A stretch of DNA of 64,000 nucleotides from CAZHCG01 sp046484285. Lineage in GTDB: Bacteria > Myxococcota_A > Polyangia > JAAYKL01. The stretch covers positions 13,393 to 77,392 of the forward strand of contig JAWOBP010000117.1 of the NCBI GenBank assembly GCA_046484285.1. The letters are read 5' to 3'. The notes under the pieces are model-generated. The model worked only from the letters and a program-made list of their open reading frames with translations, had not been told where the DNA came from and did no database searches. Made by a program: the position numbers and the translations under genes. Each line of letters starts with the position of its first letter. The first letter of the stretch is position 1. Of the stretch, positions 9,571 through 17,970 are shown in pieces.

Positions 9571-10181
9571 CGGTCCAGCTCCTCGATCCGGCAAGCGGTG
9601 GTCGGATCGCGGCGCAGGCGTTCCAGCAGCTCGCGGCGGCCGTGCTGCACCCGTTTCTTGGCGGTCTCCACGCTGCAGCCGACCATCGATCCTATCTCGG
9701 ACATCGTGTATCCGTAGACCGCGAACAGCACCAGGGCGATGCGCTTCTTGGGTCGAATCGCGTCCAGGTGCTGGCGCAGGCTGAGCAGCAGGCGCTCGGC
9801 CTGGGCGCGACGCTCGGGAGACTCGCTTTTCGGCGCGTTCGTTTCGGCCGGTTTTTCGGCGTTGAAGAACAGGTGGACCAGCGGCCTGCTCCGGTAGTGC
9901 TCGCGGACCGTGTTGATCGTCACGCGGTCCAGCCAGGTGGTGAACTTGGATTCGCCGCGAAAGGTGTGGAGCCGCGAGAAGGCGCGCGAAAGCGCCATCT
10001 GGACTATGTCGTCCGCCTCGTTGCCGCCGCGGGTCGTGAGATGGACGATTCGGCGCACGCGGGTCAGAGACGAGCGGGCCAACGCCTCGCGGGCCTCGCG
10101 ATCCCCGGCCGCGGCGAGGGAGACCAGAGCCTCGTCGTCGAGCGGCGAGCTGGGAACCCGGTTTTCTCCGGCGCGGTCCAT
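9567..10181 (-). CDS. ECF-type RNA polymerase sigma factor
   Basis: A 204-aa sigma-70-family protein of ECF size. Region 2 is visible around residues 30-100 (DDIVQMALSRAFSRLHTFRGESKFTTWLDR is split across regions 2.2-2.4). Region 4 is near 130-190, with the helix-turn-helix segment YTMSEIGSMVG and ETAKKRVQHGRREL. The ATG is preceded by a weak GAGGGA. The next gene overlaps it by 4 bp and encodes a ZAS/FecR-type protein, so together they form a sigma/anti-sigma pair. The target regulon is unknown. The divergent 3' neighbour is a putative outer-membrane protein gene on the same strand, 118 bp upstream. Confidence 0.92.
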   Translation of the reverse strand: MDRAGENRVPSSPLDDEALVSLAAAGDREAREALARSSLTRVRRIVHLTTRGGNEADDIVQMALSRAFSRLHTFRGESKFTTWLDRVTINTVREHYRSRPLVHLFFNAEKPAETNAPKSESPERRAQAERLLLSLRQHLDAIRPKKRIALVLFAVYGYTMSEIGSMVGCSVETAKKRVQHGRRELLERLRRDPTTACRIEELDR

Positions 10182-10299
10182 CTGCGCTTTCCCTCTTTGA
10201 CTCTCGACGCGACACGAGCCGCCGTTCTCGTCTATCGACGCGCCGCGGAGCGAATCGGGGAAAAAGTAACCATTCGCTCACTGAGCCACAACTGTGGTT

Positions 10300-11364
10300 T
10301 CACATCACTTTCAAAAGGAACGACAGCCCGGCCGAGGCCAGGGGCTGAACCGCCTCGTAGGTCAGTACGGTCGTGCCCGCGCGGGTGTAGTCGTAGGTGC
10401 TGCGGTAGATGTCCACCCCTCCCTCGGCCCAGATCGCCAAGAAGCGCACGATCCTGACCCTCAGAAAGCCGACTGCGGTCAGCCCCGGGACTACGCGGTC
10501 CGGATCGCCCTCGATTCGCCGCTGGTCGACGCCCTCGATTCGCGTGAAGTCGATCGCCAGCCCGACCCGCGCCCCCAGCTCCACGCGCGAGAAGCCCAGC
10601 AGGCCGGCCACGCCCAGCCGCAGCGGAACCCTCCACAACTCGATCCTGTCGCCGGTGTCGGGCAGCCTGGCCCCCACGGGCTGCAAGGCGTCCACTCCGA
10701 CCTCGATCTGCAAGTGGCGCCACAGCAGCGCTCCCACTGCCAGGCGTGCTCCGTGCTGCGGCTGGCCGGAGTCGCCCGGAATCGAAAACCCGTATCCGCC
10801 CCGTACCTCCATCGTGAAAAGCGGCGGGCTCCATCGCTCGGGCCCCTCGTCGTCACCCTCCAGCGGCGGGCGCTCGGAGTCCCGGATCTCCATCGCGCGC
10901 AGTCGATCGTCCGAGTCCAGCGGCTCCTCGGCGCGCGGAGCCAGCCGCTCGGCCAGCACCGAGCGCGCGATCGACGCCGCGGCGTCGTGCGCGGCGTCGC
11001 CGGCCGGCAGCGGTCGCAGCAGCACCAGCCCGGCCGGGTCGCGCGGCCGGGGAAGCACCACGAGGCTTCCGTCGCGAGCGTCCATCCACAGCACGCCTGT
11101 TCCGCTCCCGGAGGGCGCCGCGCTCCGGGCCAACTCGATCTGGTCGGCGCGTCCCTTCGGCATCAGATCCACCGAGAGGATCTCGACCTCCACCTCGTAC
11201 CCGGACAGGTGAGCCCGCAGCGCCCCGGTCAAATCGGAGCAGTCGCCCGACTCCTCGGGGCACAGAACGCAGAGGGAGCGCACCAGGTCGTCGCCGAGCG
11301 CGGCGCCCGGAACAGACGCGGCCGCGACGGTGAGCAGAAAAAACGCCGATACGAGTCTTCCCAT
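10300..11364 (-). CDS. Secreted protein with probable C-terminal beta-barrel
   Basis: A 354-aa protein. From the chosen ATG it has a good Sec signal (LVSAFFLLTVAAASVPGAALG). Upstream in-frame ATGs exist but would put 19 unlikely residues before the signal. Residues 25-180 form a soluble region with a CVLCPEESGDC segment. Residues 200-354 consist of alternating amphipathic strands (EVRGGYGFSI, LQIEVGVDAL, LWRVPLRLGVAG, VRFLAIWAEGGVDIY) as in outer-membrane barrels, although the last residue is Met rather than Phe. I do not recognise the family. It lies upstream of the sigma/anti-sigma pair in the same direction. Confidence 0.7.
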   Translation of the reverse strand: MGRLVSAFFLLTVAAASVPGAALGDDLVRSLCVLCPEESGDCSDLTGALRAHLSGYEVEVEILSVDLMPKGRADQIELARSAAPSGSGTGVLWMDARDGSLVVLPRPRDPAGLVLLRPLPAGDAAHDAAASIARSVLAERLAPRAEEPLDSDDRLRAMEIRDSERPPLEGDDEGPERWSPPLFTMEVRGGYGFSIPGDSGQPQHGARLAVGALLWRHLQIEVGVDALQPVGARLPDTGDRIELWRVPLRLGVAGLLGFSRVELGARVGLAIDFTRIEGVDQRRIEGDPDRVVPGLTAVGFLRVRIVRFLAIWAEGGVDIYRSTYDYTRAGTTVLTYEAVQPLASAGLSFLLKVM

Positions 11365-11516
11365 GAGCGCCCCGCTGGCGCACATCATGCCCCAGACAAC
11401 GATTAATATCGAGCTTGGCATGGCGGGAAAATCGTGAGCCGCGTCCGAATCTCGAAAAAGACATCGGGTTGAGCAACACTTCGCTCGTCCACAGTCTGGC
11501 GCACCAACGTTGGGGT

Positions 11517-11696
11517 TCAGGCCGCGTCGGGGAGGGTCTCCTCGTCGTCCCGGTCCGGTCGGGGCGGGGCGGCCGGGCGCGCGCGGCGAGCCAGCCTGGC
11601 GACCAGCCTGGCGGCGGCCTCGGTGGTTCCGGCGGTCTCGGCGTCCAGCAGCTCGTGGAAGCCGACGATTTCAATTACGATTTGTTTGTTGCGCAT
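11517..11696 (-). CDS. Small hypothetical protein, 59 aa
   Basis: A short reading frame starting MRNKQIVIEIVGFHELLDAE, with AGAGGTGA six nt before the ATG. The N-terminal half looks like an alternating strand followed by an amphipathic Ala-rich helix, and the C-terminal half is Pro/Arg then Asp/Glu-rich. It lies alone in an otherwise gene-free gap between the putative barrel gene and the VWA lipoprotein. Support is the ribosome site and a sensible composition; no homology can be claimed. It could be a small cytoplasmic protein or a chance frame. Confidence 0.5.
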   Translation of the reverse strand: MRNKQIVIEIVGFHELLDAETAGTTEAAARLVARLARRARPAAPPRPDRDDEETLPDAA

Positions 11697-11984
11697 CTCG
11701 TCACCTCTCAGGCTTTCTCGTCAGCGGTCGGGTTTGGATGACGCAGGTTCCGTGCCAAGGAACGCCTGGCCTTTCAATAATCTGAAATGATTGAATAAAA
11801 CAAATTCGGGCCGGTCGCGGACCGAGCTTCGCGGCGACAGTTTGTCGCAGGCTCGACCGCACGCGAGCACGGATGTCAGCCGGGCCTGAATGTAAAAATC
11901 TGCTTCATCGACCATCTTTTTTCCATTTCAAAAACACAAAGGGGTTAGAATGTCGATTGGAAGATCGGCTCCAAGGAGGTCGGG
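11697..11984. other. Gene-free, relatively AT-rich intergenic stretch
   Basis: This 288-bp gap separates a minus-strand small ORF from the plus-strand VWA lipoprotein. It is visibly poorer in G+C than the flanking genes. It contains a short inverted repeat (GTTCC, 7 nt, GGAAC near 11750) and a -10-like TAGAAT at 11946-11951, about 33 nt before the lipoprotein start. No convincing -35 is visible. It presumably holds divergent promoters. Confidence 0.4.
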
Positions 11985-13040
11985 ATGAAATATGTCGGAG
12001 TGTGGCTCTGGATTCTCGCTGTGGCGGCCGCGCTGGTCGCCTGCGAGGCGGCCGAGGATCACGAAGGATCGGGAAGCGGAGACGCCGATGCCGACGCGGA
12101 TTCGGACGGCGACAGCGACTCGGACAGCGACTCGGACAGCGACTCGGACGGCGACGGCGGTATCTCGGGCGGCTGCCAGGCGATCGACCTGCTGTTCGTG
12201 GTCGACGACTCGGGCAGCATGGCCGAGGAGCAGAGCAACCTGGGCAACAACTTTCCGGAGTTCATCGGGCTGCTCGAGGACTACATGACCCCGGCCGACA
12301 CCCAGGTCGAATACCGCGTGGGAGTGACCACCACCGGCGTCACGCGGAGCTTCACCCAGATCGTGATGGGCATGAACATGCCGATGAACAGCTCCGGTCC
12401 GGACGGCGCGCTCCAGGGCCAGCAGGCCTGCAACCTGGGCGAGAACCCCTGGATCGACGGCCCGGGCGGCGCCACGGCCGCCACGCAGTTCTCCTGCATG
12501 GCAGAGGTGGGCACGACCGGCTCCGGCAGCGAGATGCCGTTCGCCGCCTTTCACCAGGCGCTGCTGGAGGATCCGGACAACCCGCTCGAAGTGCCGGCCC
12601 AGAGCGCGAGCGGCGAGACCAACGAGGGCTTCTACCGCAAGGACCAGGATTCTCTGTTGGTAGTCGTGATCATCACCGACGAGGACGACTGCTCGATTCA
12701 GAACGGCGGAGTGATGCAGGTCTCGCTCCAGGGCGGCGCCGACTGCAACGAGGAGACCAGCACCGGCCTGTACAAGCCCGAGGCGATGGTCCAGTTCCTC
12801 GACGAGCTGACCGGCGGCGGCGACGGGCGCTACGTGATCGTCGGCATCGCCGGCGGCGAGGGCGGCTGCAACGAGACCAACCTGGGCAGCGCGATCGAGG
12901 CCAAGCGGGTCAAGGAGCTGATCGAAATGGTCGGCAACTGGGGCGTGTTCGGCGACATCTGCTCCGGCGACCTGTGGACCAGCCTGGACGAGGCGTTGGG
13001 CCTCATTCAGCTGGCCTGCGACGAGTTCCCGGTAGAGTAG
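11985..13040 (+). CDS. VWA-domain lipoprotein with Asp-rich linker
   Basis: A 351-aa lipoprotein (lipobox LVAC, Cys20) with an ideal AAGGAGGT site five nt before the ATG. Residues 33-58 are the Asp/Ala/Ser/Gly linker. From about 65 to the end is a von Willebrand A-type domain: LLFVVDDSGSM carries the MIDAS DxSxS (Asp74, Ser76, Ser78), and LLVVVIITDEDDC is the later metal-site strand. VWA domains of this kind usually bind a metal-dependent ligand or adhesion partner; here the ligand is unknown. Cys residues are frequent (C64, CNLGE, CMAE, CSIQ, GGCNE, DICSGD), suggesting disulfides. It ends 3 bp from the convergent mutS2. Confidence 0.88.
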   Translation: MKYVGVWLWILAVAAALVACEAAEDHEGSGSGDADADADSDGDSDSDSDSDSDSDGDGGISGGCQAIDLLFVVDDSGSMAEEQSNLGNNFPEFIGLLEDYMTPADTQVEYRVGVTTTGVTRSFTQIVMGMNMPMNSSGPDGALQGQQACNLGENPWIDGPGGATAATQFSCMAEVGTTGSGSEMPFAAFHQALLEDPDNPLEVPAQSASGETNEGFYRKDQDSLLVVVIITDEDDCSIQNGGVMQVSLQGGADCNEETSTGLYKPEAMVQFLDELTGGGDGRYVIVGIAGGEGGCNETNLGSAIEAKRVKELIEMVGNWGVFGDICSGDLWTSLDEALGLIQLACDEFPVE

Positions 13041-13043
13041 AAT

Positions 13044-15464
13044 CTACACCAACCAGGCTACAGTCACTCCGTCTCCGCCTTCCTCCGGCTCTCCGGGGCG
13101 GTGGCTCTCTGCGTAGGCGCACGTCTCCAGGTAGCCGCGCACCGCGTCGCGCAGGGCTCCGGTGCCGTGACCGTGGATCAGGAAGACCGCGGGCGCGTCG
13201 TCGCGCAACGCCTTGTCCAGAAAGGCGTCCACCTCGGCCAGCGCCTCGTCCACGGTCTTTCCGCGCAGGTCGAGGGTGTTGTCCGCGGTGCGGATCGCCT
13301 CCCTCTTTTCCGAGGCGGGCGGCGCGGCGGCCGGCTTCCGCCCGCGGCCGGGCTTCTTCTTCGCCCCGGGCCGCCGGGGCAGGGCGCGCAGCCCGTCCAG
13401 GTCGACCTGGAGGCGCAGCGCGTCGGAGCGAACGCGCACCCTGCCTCCCCGCGGCGCCTCCTCGACGACGCCCTCGGCTCGCAGCGACGGCATCCAGACG
13501 GGGTCTCCGGGCTCGAGGCGCTCCTCGCGCGCAGGCTCGCCGGGGAGATCGTCCTCGCGAACGGCGCTCAGGTCACCCCCCGGCGCGGTCCGGGTGTCCA
13601 CCTCCTCCACGCGCTGGCGCGCCCGTTCGACATTTTCTACGTTGACCCTGCGCCTGCGCACCGCTCGCTGCGCCTCGCGGATCGAGTCCCTGGCGCGGCG
13701 GATGTCGGCGTGCAGCCTGCGGGCCTCCTCGTCGACGAAGCGATCCTGCCTTTGTCGCAGCGCGGCCAGCTCCTGGCGCTTGTGCATCTCGGTGCGGTCC
13801 AGCGAGGCGCGCAGCCCGCTCAGCTCGCGGCGCTCCAGCTCGAGGCCGCGGCGCTCCCGCTCCAGCGATTCCACCGCCGAGATCAGCTCGCGGCGGCCCT
13901 CGGGGAGCAGTTGCCTGGCGCGGGCAACCACCTGCGGCGGGATGCCGAAGCGCTCGGCCGTGATCAGCGCGTCGGAGCTGCCGGGAAAACCGGAGCGAAG
14001 CTCGAAGGTCGGCCGCCCGGACTCGACGTCGAAACCCATCGCGGCGTTGAAGAAGCCGGGCAGATCCTGCGCGCGGGACTTGAGCACATCGGAGTGGGTG
14101 GTCGCCAGCACGGTCGCCCCGCGCTCGAGCAGCTCGACCAGGATCGCCTCGGCCAGCGCGGCCCCTTCGGCCGGGTCGGTGCCGTCGGCCAGCTCGTCCA
14201 GCAGCACCAGGCAGCCCGGTCCGGCGGCGCGCAGCACGGCGCCTGTGTTCTGCATGTGAGCCGAGAAGGTCGAGAGGCTGCGCTCGATGCTCTGGTCGTC
14301 GCCGATGTCGGTCAGCACGCGGTGCAAAGAGCCCAGGCGCGACTCGACCGAGGCCGGGATCGGCAATCCGGCGCGATGCATCAGACCCAGCAGCCCGGCG
14401 GTCTTGAGCGTCACGGTCTTGCCCCCGGCGTTGGGACCCGAGATCAGCAGACAGGAGCCGCCCTCCAGCTCGAGGTTGGAGGGCACCGCCCCGGAGCCCT
14501 CCAGCACCAGCAGCGGGTGGCGGGCGCGGCGCAGCTCCAGAGCTCCGGCCGGGGCCTCTCCCGGCGCGGCGGCCTCCAGGTCGCGCGCCAGCCGCGCCAT
14601 CGCGGCCAGCACGTCCGCCTCGACCACGGCGTCGCGGGCCCGCCGCACCTCGGCCAGCTCCTCGCGCACCGCACCGCGCAGTCGGGCCAGCACGCGCGCT
14701 TCCTCGCGGGCCACCTCCTCCCGCGCGATCGTGAGCTGGTTGCCCAGCTCGACCACGCTCTGAGGCTCGACGAAGATCGTCGCGCCCGAGCCCGAGCCGC
14801 CGTGCACGATTCCGGGAAACCTGCGGTGGGCGTCGGCCCTGACCGGGAGCACGTAGCGATCGTTGCGCAGCGTGATCGTGCGTTCTTGCAGGACGTCCTG
14901 TTGCTGCTCTGCGATCTCCTCGACCGCGTCCAGCAGGTTGCGGCGCAGCGACGATGCCCGGTGGCGCAGGCGTCCCAGCTCCGGGCTGGCGCCGTCGGAG
15001 AGCGTTCCGTCCGGTTCGAAGCAGCCCTCGATCTCGGCGGCGAGGCGCGCCGCGGCGATCGGCGAGATGCGGACCTCGCCGGGAGGCTCCAGGATTGCGG
15101 CGGCTGTGCGCGGGCAGGTGTCGCGGCGGTTCTCGAGGTAGCGCGCCACGGCTCCGAACAGCTTGAGGTCGGCAGCCACGAGCAGCAGCGCCTCGCCCGA
15201 GACCGACGCGTCGCCGCGGATCCGGGCCAGCTCGTCGTCGACCCGGTGCGCCGGCAGCGGAGGCGGAGGATCGTCCGCCTCCAGGCAGGCCAGCAGCTCG
15301 CCGACCATCTCCCGGCGGGCCGCCGCCTCCTCCTCTGGAGGAAAGCCAGTCGCGCGGCAGCGCTCGGCCGCCTCCTCGCCGGTCGCGCGGCGCGCCAGGT
15401 GCTCGAGCAGCCCGTACCAGTCGAGGTCGCCCAGAGCCTTTTGGGGAAATCGATCCTCACTCAC
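13044..15464 (-). CDS. mutS2: Endonuclease MutS2 (Smr domain ATPase)
   Basis: An 806-aa MutS2. The N-terminal helical region and clamp precede a MutS-type ATPase with Walker A GPNAGGKT, the IGDDQSIERSLSTFSAHM segment and Walker B LVLLDELADGTDP. A long coiled coil (Arg/Glu-rich) and a KOW-like basic region follow. The C-terminal Smr domain shows LDLRGKTVDEAL and HGHGTGALRDAV. The family acts on branched DNA and, in Bacillus, on collided ribosomes. I place the start at a GTG (VSEDRFPQ), because a 73-codon upstream extension lacks family character. There is no good ribosome site there, so the start is the least certain part. It is divergent from the TPR/PEGA-like gene. Confidence 0.95.
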   Translation of the reverse strand: MSEDRFPQKALGDLDWYGLLEHLARRATGEEAAERCRATGFPPEEEAAARREMVGELLACLEADDPPPPLPAHRVDDELARIRGDASVSGEALLLVAADLKLFGAVARYLENRRDTCPRTAAAILEPPGEVRISPIAAARLAAEIEGCFEPDGTLSDGASPELGRLRHRASSLRRNLLDAVEEIAEQQQDVLQERTITLRNDRYVLPVRADAHRRFPGIVHGGSGSGATIFVEPQSVVELGNQLTIAREEVAREEARVLARLRGAVREELAEVRRARDAVVEADVLAAMARLARDLEAAAPGEAPAGALELRRARHPLLVLEGSGAVPSNLELEGGSCLLISGPNAGGKTVTLKTAGLLGLMHRAGLPIPASVESRLGSLHRVLTDIGDDQSIERSLSTFSAHMQNTGAVLRAAGPGCLVLLDELADGTDPAEGAALAEAILVELLERGATVLATTHSDVLKSRAQDLPGFFNAAMGFDVESGRPTFELRSGFPGSSDALITAERFGIPPQVVARARQLLPEGRRELISAVESLERERRGLELERRELSGLRASLDRTEMHKRQELAALRQRQDRFVDEEARRLHADIRRARDSIREAQRAVRRRRVNVENVERARQRVEEVDTRTAPGGDLSAVREDDLPGEPAREERLEPGDPVWMPSLRAEGVVEEAPRGGRVRVRSDALRLQVDLDGLRALPRRPGAKKKPGRGRKPAAAPPASEKREAIRTADNTLDLRGKTVDEALAEVDAFLDKALRDDAPAVFLIHGHGTGALRDAVRGYLETCAYAESHRPGEPEEGGDGVTVAWLV

Positions 15465-15546
15465 CGTTTTCGTATCGCCCCGCCGGCGGGGAGTGTCAAC
15501 ACCGTCGCCGTTGCCGGGCGTGCTCGAGGCGTGGTAGCTTCTGGGC

Positions 15547-16644
15547 GTGGACGGAGAGAGGAAAATCCTTCGTACCGGGACGCGGCTCGTTGCCGGCTGG
15601 CTGGCGCTCGCGCTGGCCTTCTGCGGCTCGACGGCCGCGGCGCAGGATCGGGACGTCGAGGAGGCGCGCAAGCAGTTCGACATCGGCCTCGACCTGCTCG
15701 AGGAGGAGCGCTGGGATCAGGCGGCCACGGCCTTTCGCACCGCCTACGCGCTGGAGCCGAACTACCGCGTGCTGTTCAACATCGCCGAGGCGGAGAGCCG
15801 TGCCGACAACTACGCGCGAGCGCTGGAGGCGTACACGCTGTACCTGGCGGAGGGAAGTGACGAGATTCCGAAGTCGCGCCGCGAGCACGTGCGCGAGGAG
15901 ATCGATCGGCTCAACCTGCTGGTCGGCATGATCCAGGTCAAGTGCCCGGTCGAGGGAGCGGTCGTGATGATCGACGGCCGGCGACACGGTCGCACGCCCC
16001 AGCTCGGGCCGGCGCTGGTCGATCTCGGAGAGCACGAGGTGGTCGTGAAAAAGGAAGGGGCCGAGCTGCACCGGGAGAAGCTGCGAGTGGGAGGAGGGCG
16101 GCTGGCCTGGGTGATCGTCGAGACCAGGGAGGGCGCGCCCTACGCCGGCGCGGCGGGGCGCTTACCGGATTCTGGCGCGGAGCCCGTCGGAAAAGAGGAC
16201 GACGCAGAGGGTCCGCCGCCGCCGCCCGGGAAAACGGAGCATGGCGGCCGCGAAGAGGCGGCGCGAGGCGAGGGGGCAGAGGAGGGCGATGCCGGCCCCG
16301 AGGATGCCGGGCGTTACTCGACTTGGGCCTGGGTGGCGTTCGGCGCCGGTGGGGCGGCGGCGCTGGCCGCGGTGGTGACCGGCTCGCTGGCGCTCGACGG
16401 CTGGAGCCGGGTCGAGGACGCCTGCGACGGACGGGTGTGCCCGGACGGGCGGAGGGACGACAGGGACAGGGTGCGGGCGCTGGCGGTCTCGACCGACGTG
16501 CTGATCGGAGTCGCGGCCGCGGGAGCGGCGGCGGGAGTGACCCTGCTGCTGCTGCCCGAGACGGAGGAGAGCCGATCCTCGCTGGAGCTGCTGCCGGCGG
16601 TCGGCTCGCGGGGCCTGGGGCTGAGCATGGAGGGGACGTTTTGA
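15547..16644 (+). CDS. TPR/PEGA-like envelope protein, copy 1
   Basis: A 365-aa exported protein with a signal peptide ending near AAAQD, from a GTG start. TPR-like helices cover residues 35-120 (FDIGLDLLEEERWDQAATAF, LFNIAEAESRADNYARALEA). A PEGA-like beta domain follows (about 125-195, GAVVMIDGRRHGRTP). A charged Gly/Glu/Pro linker precedes two hydrophobic helices (about 265-285 and 320-345). The layout matches the protein encoded at 34070-35068, including a shared segment ending in TDVLIGVAAAGAA. Its TGA overlaps the TTG of the next lipoprotein gene, so the two are translationally coupled. This TPR/PEGA/two-helix pattern is common in myxobacteria; its function is not established. Confidence 0.85.
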   Translation: MDGERKILRTGTRLVAGWLALALAFCGSTAAAQDRDVEEARKQFDIGLDLLEEERWDQAATAFRTAYALEPNYRVLFNIAEAESRADNYARALEAYTLYLAEGSDEIPKSRREHVREEIDRLNLLVGMIQVKCPVEGAVVMIDGRRHGRTPQLGPALVDLGEHEVVVKKEGAELHREKLRVGGGRLAWVIVETREGAPYAGAAGRLPDSGAEPVGKEDDAEGPPPPPGKTEHGGREEAARGEGAEEGDAGPEDAGRYSTWAWVAFGAGGAAALAAVVTGSLALDGWSRVEDACDGRVCPDGRRDDRDRVRALAVSTDVLIGVAAAGAAAGVTLLLLPETEESRSSLELLPAVGSRGLGLSMEGTF

Positions 16645-17951
16645 GAGCGCCGATCATCGTCTACTTTTTGGCGCTGGCCCTGCTCGGCGGCTGCACCGCG
16701 ATCACCGATCTGAGCGACAAGCGCTTCGCGCGCCAGGACGCCGCGCCGGACGCCGACAGCGACACGGATACGGACACGGACACCGACACGGACACGGACA
16801 GCGACACCGATACGGACACGGACAGCGACAGCGACACGGACACGGACAGCGACACCGATACGGACACGGACGGCGACACCGATACGGACACGGACGGCGA
16901 CAGCGATACGGACACGGACAGCGACACGGACACGGACACGGACACGGACACGGACAGCGACACGGACACGGACACGGACAGCGACACGGACACAGATACC
17001 GGCACCGGCACCGACACGGACACAGATACCGGCACCGGCACCGACACGGACACGACGACCGGTTCGAATCCGTGCGAGGGTGTGGTCTGCGATACGCCCC
17101 CGTTCGATTACTGCGTCGACGACACCCACGTGAGGGTCTACGAGTCCGAGGGCTACTGCGTGGACGGCATGTGCGAGTACGAATACACCGACGTGGCGTG
17201 CGATACGCCTCCGGATGACGACTGCCTCGACCCCGAGGTGCTGAGGCACTATCTCGAGGAAGGATTCTGCTGGGAGGGAGACTGCGCCTACTCGTTCGTG
17301 GACATCGTCTGCGAGCAGGGCTGCGTGCTGGACGCCTGCGTGGAGTGCGGCAACGGGGTCAGGCAGCCGGGCGAGGAGTGCGACGACGGCAACAACGCCG
17401 CCGGGGACGGGTGCTCGCCGAGCTGCGACCTGGAGTACTGCGGAGACGGGCTGATCGGTGATATCCTGGATGTGTTCGACGGCTTCGAGACGGGAGGCCT
17501 GACTCGCCTCGACTGGCAGACGAGCGGCGATCCGGTCTTCAAGGTCTCCTCGGCGCAGGCTCGCGGCGGCCTGATGTCGGCCGGCTCGGACAGCGCGGGG
17601 TTGGACGACACAACGGCTTCCTTGCAGCTGACCGTTCACGCCGGAGGACAGATCTGCTTCTGGTACGCGGGCCAGTCAGAGGAGAACGACGACGTTTTCA
17701 GGTTCGAGGTGGACGGCTCGATCGATCTGGAGGTCTCGGGAGACAGCTCGAGCTGGGCGCAGCACTGTCAGCACGTGGATCCCGGCGAGCACCAGCTGAC
17801 CTGGAGCTACCAGAAGGACGGCGGCGGAGAGGACGGATGGGATCGCTTTTTCATAGACGACGTGCGGATCTCCTCGGCGCACACAGAGGAGTGCGACGAC
17901 GGCAACGCGACCGGCGGAGACGGTTGCAGCGCGCTGTGCCTCGTCGAGTGA
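16641..17951 (+). CDS. Cys-rich lipoprotein with Asp/Thr linker and split Myxo disulfide repeats
   Basis: A 436-aa lipoprotein (lipobox LGGC, Cys18). The start is TTG with GGAGGGG upstream, overlapping the stop of the preceding gene by 4 bp. Residues 37-138 are a near-pure Asp/Thr/Ser linker of about 100 residues. Then come paired Cys segments (EGVVCDTPPFDYC, DVACDTPPDDDC) and a Myxococcus-type disulfide repeat (CGNGVRQPGEECDDGN, CSPSCDLEYCGDG). A beta-sandwich-like region of roughly 130 residues (FETGGLTRLDWQT to VRISSAHT) follows. The protein ends with a second part-repeat (EECDDGNATGGDGCSALC). The sandwich therefore sits inside the repeat array. A surface role is likely. Confidence 0.85.
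   Translation: MRAPIIVYFLALALLGGCTAITDLSDKRFARQDAAPDADSDTDTDTDTDTDTDSDTDTDTDSDSDTDTDSDTDTDTDGDTDTDTDGDSDTDTDSDTDTDTDTDTDSDTDTDTDSDTDTDTGTGTDTDTDTGTGTDTDTTTGSNPCEGVVCDTPPFDYCVDDTHVRVYESEGYCVDGMCEYEYTDVACDTPPDDDCLDPEVLRHYLEEGFCWEGDCAYSFVDIVCEQGCVLDACVECGNGVRQPGEECDDGNNAAGDGCSPSCDLEYCGDGLIGDILDVFDGFETGGLTRLDWQTSGDPVFKVSSAQARGGLMSAGSDSAGLDDTTASLQLTVHAGGQICFWYAGQSEENDDVFRFEVDGSIDLEVSGDSSSWAQHCQHVDPGEHQLTWSYQKDGGGEDGWDRFFIDDVRISSAHTEECDDGNATGGDGCSALCLVE
16749..17054 (+). repeat. Low-complexity GACACGGA-type repeat encoding Asp/Thr/Ser linker
   Basis: About 300 bp of near-tandem 6- and 12-bp units built from GAC, ACG/ACC/ACA, AGC and GAT/GAC codons. It encodes alternating Asp with Thr, Ser or Gly. 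Synonymous interruptions (GATACG, GACACC) show it is not perfectly homogeneous. It is the longest complete linker in the window and a likely site of slippage, recombination and assembly error. Confidence 0.9.
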
Positions 17952-17970
17952 GCGGTCTGGAGGTGGAGCG

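Noticed and set aside
11721..11915. A 64-codon minus-strand frame in the gap before the VWA gene
   Set aside because: It lies in AT-rich non-coding-like sequence, lacks a good ribosome site and shows no codon bias.
16749..17054. CRISPR-like regular repeats in the Asp-linker DNA
   Set aside because: There are no unique spacers; units are 6-12 bp, in frame, and code for Asp linkers in several genes.
16314..17639. Long antisense frames, such as those reading Val-Arg-Val or Ser-Val-Ser over the linkers and those opposite polA and EF-G
   Set aside because: They are the complement of high-GC codon bias and repeats, with no family similarity or ribosome sites.
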